DNA from: Helichrysum umbraculigerum
Taxonomy: Eukaryota; Streptophyta; Magnoliopsida; Asterales; Asteraceae
Direction: 5' to 3'
Assembly: GCA_949592205.1 (NCBI GenBank)
Contig: CATIUR010000005.1
Span: forward strand, 134,437,277 to 134,501,276
DNA: 64,000 nucleotides
Numbering within the stretch: the stretch's first letter is position 1; each line of letters starts with the position of its first letter. Position numbers and translations under genes: made by a program. The notes beneath the pieces are model-generated. The model was not told the DNA's origin. It was given only the letters and a program-made list of their open reading frames with translations, and ran no database searches. Positions 59,701-64,000 of this stretch are shown piece after piece.

Positions 59701-59958
59701 AAGAAATGCCTGTCCGACAAGACACTCATCATTCCGCTTGAGGAAATTCAAATAGACGACAAACTTCATTTCGTCGAAACACCAGTGGAGGTCATGGACC
59801 GTGAGGTCAAACAGCTCAAGCAAAGTCGTATCCCTATTGTCAAGGTTCGGTGGGATTCGCGGCGTGGTCCGGAATTCACCTGGGAACGGGAAGACCAGAT
59901 GCGACTCAAATATCCACATCTATTCTCAGACTCCACTCGCACGCCAACTCAGAGTTAA
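56703..59958 (+). CDS. pol: Chromovirus pol: partial PR, RT, RNase H, integrase, chromodomain
   Basis: One uninterrupted frame, truncated at its 5' end; the first in-frame ATG is 56776, and 1060 residues follow it. Counting from there: end of protease (IVVGMDWLSKH, about 34-44); RT with CIDYRGLNKLTIKNRYPLPR and FIDDILIYS (active-site Asp pair about 300-302); RNase H (VYCDASHQGLGCVLM, TTHDLELGAVVFAL, FTDHKSLQHIF); integrase with an HHCC zinc region, MDFITKLP, SDRDSRFTS and YHPQTDGQSERT (about 795). A C-terminal chromodomain-like segment (VKVRWDSRRGPEFTWEREDQ) follows; in chromoviruses it targets integration. No frameshift or stop is seen. Full protein cannot be made here because the N-terminal part is absent. 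Confidence 0.95.
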
Positions 59959-59992
59959 ATTTCGGGACGAAATTCTCTTAACAAGGGGAGAA

Positions 59993-62487
59993 TGTGACAC
60001 CCGTCAAATTAGGACTAGATTTTTAGTTCCTAATCACTTTGTAATACATGTAGTTAGTGCTATGTATTAGGCTAATTGTGTGTATCAAATTATATATTGG
60101 CAAATATATATCAATATGCGATTAAGTTTAATCGTTCATTTTAAATCGGCCGAATTCCGATTCAATTATACGGCGTTGGTGAAAAACAATATTAAGTAAT
60201 ATAGGAAATATTATTTAATACAACTCGTTATTTCTTATATATTATTTTGTTAATATATATAAAGTATTCGTATCGTACAAATCAACCGTACGCGACAAAA
60301 TTTATAAATAATGTATTATTATGGAAGATAATAATTATTATTTACATTCAGTTAAAATAAAACATATTTCGTTTTATAACATTTTACCCAAACGCGACGA
60401 AACCAATTAAATCGTGTCCGTCTCAGAAAGATAAAACAAAGATATATTTTTATATCTCATTAAAAGTATTTTTATTAGAATACTTCGATTAAAATACGTA
60501 CGATGTCAATTATAGAAATTTATCGAATTAAAATATTATACTACTTTTCGATCGGGTACAAAAACACGGGCGTTTTGTACTGCAAATATTAACCAACCAA
60601 CTCCAATAATTGGAGTTGGCCAGTTAGATCAAACGCACCCTTTGTTTTCATTTTCATTCTCCATTTCATTCTCAATCTCTCTCGGCTCTCTCTCGGTTCC
60701 AAATCAAACAACAACAACAAATAACAAAAACGAGATCAAGCATCATCATCATCATCGTGATCATCTTCATCATTCATCATCATCATCACCAAGCTCCATC
60801 TCCATTTTAGCTCCATTTTAAATTGTAAGGAAATCAACAACTCTTGTTTAAATTATATGTTTATATGTATTTATAACATCATATATTAACATCTAGCAAC
60901 TGATTATGTCCAAAGAAATTGATTAGGATGGGTTTGGGTGAATTTTTGGAACGACACCTTAAAACTACTTTAATACATTTATTTACTTGTCTTGTAGCTC
61001 ATCAAACTATAAAATGTCCAAATCAAAACTTGAAACTCGTTTTACAAACTCAAAAATGATAACAGTTTATGTCTTCGGCATAAACTATAACTTTCGGCAG
61101 AAACCATAACCTTCGGCAGAAACTATAACCTTCGGCAGAAACCATAACCTTCGGCAGAAATCATAACCTTCGGCAGAAACCATCATCTTCGGCAGACACC
61201 TTAACCTTCGGTAGAAACTATTCGGCAGAAACCATAACTTTCGGCAGAAACCTATAACTAGCAGTTTTAACTATAACAATTTAAATACGATACAACAAAT
61301 CATGCAAAATAATAATAGTTTGAAATTATTATTACAAGCTGTCACCAACGACCCGTATACATTTTCACAAACTCAACCCTAATCAATTACCAAAGTATTT
61401 GGTCAAAACTAGTTAAGGGAATAACTAGCATAGATGGTCCGTAGTGTCATCAAATCAATTAAACCTTGCGCGTTTGATACGCCCGACAAGTTTTAAGAAT
61501 CTAATCATTTATCAAAACCTTGCACGTCTCAGACGTCCTGCAGGTTCAGTCGTTGTAACGACATCAAATCATTGTGAATCATCATAAATTGTTGGCTAAC
61601 AATTCAATAGGCTCAGGTGAGTTTCATAGCCCCTCTTTTACTGTTTTTACTTGTTTTAAACTGTTTTGGGGTGGGATACATGCTCAAACTATTTTATGGA
61701 AACCGTTTTTGAAAACATTTCTACATATTGGCATGAGTTGTTTTCAAAATCCTTTTAAAGTCCTCTGAAGCATAGTTCTGTTAATATGGCTATAGCGTGA
61801 ATGTTGGTGTATGGTACTATATAGCTATATGGTACCATATGGGATTGACAATCCCCGTCCGAGTTAGCAAGCACTAACCTGTCAAACGGACGCATTATCA
61901 TTTGTTCAAACGTATGTTGATTAGGCATACGCATAGAGGCACCCTCGATCAGGCACTTGATAGTGATCCTGACCCCTCAGTTAAGCTCAGACTATGTGCT
62001 CATGTTAGTTGTATCAATCTTTACTTATTTGTTTAATTACAAATATTCATGTGATACCCATCAATCAATTATTTACATGCTTTGTAAATCGAATCATTAA
62101 ATCTTGCGGTTCACAAATCATATATTATCATATCAAACCTGTGAGCTCACCAGCTTTATAGCTGACCTTTTAGCATGTTATCTCAGGTACTCAGCAGTAG
62201 GTTGGACTGCCCATCAGGATACTGTAGCTCGAGTCGCATGCAATTATATAATATCAAGAGATTTCCCTGCATTTCTATATTTTGATTAAATTAGATATGT
62301 ACTAGAATCTCTCAAGTAGCTATGCGAACTCATCTTTTGTAAACCATATGTAGACTCTTACGTTAATCAATGTATTTGTAAAACGACGCATGTAGTGGTC
62401 GTTCATTATGTATCTTATGTGCTTTGTGTATTGATTAGTAGCACCCCAAGGTATGCTTCCGCGATCAGTAAATTTGGGGGTGTTACA
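59993..62487 (+). repeat. 3' LTR of Gypsy element B
   Basis: 2495 bp, TGTGACACCCG...GGGGGTGTTACA. Landmarks: CT-rich leader and CAT repeats (60650-60790), donor-like TTGTAAGGAAA (about 60825), a 19-bp-period array (61074-61250), and CTCAGGTGAGTTTCATAG (about 61614). The final part (AGCTCGAGTCGCATGCA) is shared with the element A LTR. Confidence 0.9.
61074..61250 (+). repeat. 19-bp tandem array CTTCGGCAGAAACCATAAC
   Basis: TTCGG(C/T)A recurs at 61074, 61093, 61112, 61131, 61150, 61169, 61188, 61207, 61221 and 61240: a 19-bp period in all but one step (14 bp). Confidence 0.95.
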
Positions 62488-63754
62488 CTGGAGTCGGTTG
62501 AATCTCAAAAGCATCCTGCTGCTGAGGATTGACTGGAGCTCGTGTTGACGAAGAGCGACGAACACGACTTCTCGGTTGATAAGTCTCATCAGCAGGATCA
62601 TCACCATCGCGTGTACGTTTTCCAGTATCCCTTGGAGGCACATACTTGCGTCCTTGTCTGATCCGACGCTTAATCCTCAGATATCTGAAAGAATCGGTAA
62701 TCCTGATACGTTCCATCTCAGAGGGATGCGGAACAGTACCATCAGAATGCTCAGGCGTCGGACCCCCATCCTGAGGTCCTACATTCGCTGTATCTTCAGA
62801 ATCTGAATTCTCAACCGTATCATGCGATGCTGGATTGTCCGAATCAACGTGCCCGAACTGCTCAATGTTTTCCAAAAGAGCATCCACATTCTCCCCCGCA
62901 GCTTGAACAGGAACGTTCATGAGTGGTTGCTGCGGTTGCTGTGGTGCTGGAACATCCATATACTGAGGATCTGGGGGCGGTACATAATTTTCATCCACAA
63001 TAGCACCAAATAAAGGAACATCCCTTGGTGCCTCGACCCCTTTCTCATACCCTGCACAAATAGTGAAAATCCGACTCATCATCGGTGAAATCTTGAGCGG
63101 CTGATCGATATCACCCTGTGCCTGAAGCTCCGGATGATGACGATTGATGTGCAACTGTACAAATCTTGGATATAAAATCCATTTCTGATCCCCGGCATTT
63201 GCATTATCAACCATAGCCCTGAAGATAAATCCCGAGAAGTTGAACGGCTTGTTATATACCAACGCTAACATAGCAGAAGCCAGACTTCGGCTCATCCCAT
63301 CCGTTCCACCTTTCCTATTCCCTAAGCAAACTATAATCACATGCATCAAATATCTCCAGACGCGTGTGAGATTCGCCTTTCGATACTGATCAGAGGGAAT
63401 CCCAGGATATCCTATCCGTTGCATAGCTCCAGAAACAAAAATATGATCAAAACCAATAGGCATATCCGGTTGATCATTCAGCTGTAAAAGTTCCCGAATG
63501 CTCTGTTCTGTAATAGTGATCTCCGTACCCAGAACGGTAGAGACCAATCGTCGAACGTCGTTTTCAGTAACGACAGTTGCGTTTCTCCAAAAAGGGTTGA
63601 TCAGATTTCCAAACGCCATAGTGTTATCAGAAATGGCGTGGAAGACCCTTGAACGTCTCAAAAATGCGATCATCGGACGATACGGTGCAGCTTTATCAGA
63701 AGTGTCAGTAAGGTAAGCAGCCGTATTATGACGAGCTTCAAAAATCAAAGCCAT
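62488..63754 (-). pseudogene. Third-ORF protein, N-terminal part, cut by Gypsy LTR
   Basis: Starts at the same ATG as the intact copy (63754, MALIFEARHN) and is identical at the protein level over about 420 residues. It covers the N-terminal domain, acidic linker and basic segment. It is cut at 62488, where the Gypsy B LTR begins; the last residues and stop at 62483 come from the LTR. The coiled coil and C-terminal domain are missing. The upstream acceptor-like site and part of the motif array (to 64000) are present. Confidence 0.9.
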
Positions 63755-64000
63755 ATCTGCAAAAACAGAAACAGATTGCAACTCGAAAAAGGTTAGAAAA
63801 AATGTTACATTTTTTAAACAAAACCTCTTCAAATTCCCTGGAACTAGCGACGTAGCCACGTACGTCGCAGTAACACATAGCAACGTAGAACTGTACGTCG
63901 CCTAAAATCAGAATAAATTGGAAAGCGACGTAAGGCCTGACGTCGCAGAAAATTCGAGCGACGTCAAGGGGGACGTCGCATTTTGCAATTTATTGTGAAT
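62488..64000 (-). mobile_element. Second copy of the Copia third-ORF region, truncated
   Basis: Corresponds base for base (offset 8049) to 54439-55951, with one difference noticed (A at about 63002 against G at about 54953). It begins mid-ORF exactly at the end of the Gypsy B LTR and runs off the window edge. Confidence 0.95.

Larger units (their letters stand above)
56703..62487 (+). mobile_element. Gypsy chromovirus (Tekay/Del type), 3' part, element B
   Basis: Starts inside the protease region, with 5' LTR, gag and the protease DTG motif missing, and ends with a full 3' LTR (59993-62487). The C-terminal chromodomain and gene order PR-RT-RH-IN identify a chromovirus. PPT AAGGGGAGAA is at 59983-59992. 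Right flank CTGGA (62488-62492) would be one half of a TSD. The left break joins Copia sequence directly. Confidence 0.92.

Noticed and set aside
61074..61250. Regular arrays as CRISPR-like repeats
   Set aside because: Units are short direct repeats without unique spacers, in a plant retrotransposon LTR.
37355..62487. The LTRs at 37355-40405 and 59993-62487 as the two ends of one Gypsy element
   Set aside because: They share landmarks but differ in length (3051 against 2495 bp) and over most of their sequence, far more than LTRs of one insertion should. They are two related families.

Overview
This is plant nuclear DNA, AT-rich and packed with transposons. The retroelement proteins suggest a eudicot, most likely Asteraceae: a Copia element carries an extra 3' ORF of a type I associate with that family. 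I find one good host gene, an OVATE family protein at 7615-8574. Almost everything else is mobile DNA, much of it dated by nesting and by target-site duplications (TSDs) that can be read directly.

Left part (1-12350). A reversed Gypsy LTR fragment (1-2081) abuts a terminal-inverted-repeat element. Small DNA transposons follow (hAT-like MITEs, a Helitron-like element, a Stowaway MITE) on both sides of the OVATE gene. A 5'-truncated LINE tail with 13-bp TSD, a decayed LINE RT fragment between inverted repeats, and a CACTA-type terminus come next.

Middle (12351-25251). A three-level nest: a small gag-bearing Copia element (13235-24610, minus, TSD tttag) has its LTR split by a non-autonomous Athila-type Gypsy element (13473-22121, minus, TSD aatat). 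That element carries two unrecognised ORFs and itself holds a solo LTR (16343-18084, TSD attat).

Right part (25252-64000). A complete but decayed 12-kb Copia element (25252-37315, TSD caacc) has gag-pol plus a third ORF with its own promoter-like unit. Next is a Gypsy LTR and gag (37355-50610), interrupted inside its zinc-knuckle region by a very young 8.3-kb coding-poor retroelement (42071-50364, TSD atact). The gag remnant is followed by an Athila-type LTR and gag start (50611-52592), interrupted by a second Copia element on the minus strand with an intact third ORF (52593-56702). A chromovirus pol and LTR (56703-62487) follow, then a second nearly identical copy of the Copia third-ORF region (62488-64000).

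Most interesting signals. (1) A hairpin module occurs three times in the Copia element (32960-33297) and three times in the Athila-type element (15339-15576), in sense orientation in both, with compensatory stem changes. (2) LTR and leader regions of several families carry arrays of short, often palindromic, CpG-containing motifs at the same relative position but with different sequence. In three Athila-type LTRs the geometry is almost identical (two pairs of 15-bp palindromes, about 19 bp within and about 90 bp between pairs). (3) The third ORF of both Copia elements is preceded by the same arrangement of motif array, TATA box, predicted intron and ATG. All homology calls come from reading the sequence; no database search was run.
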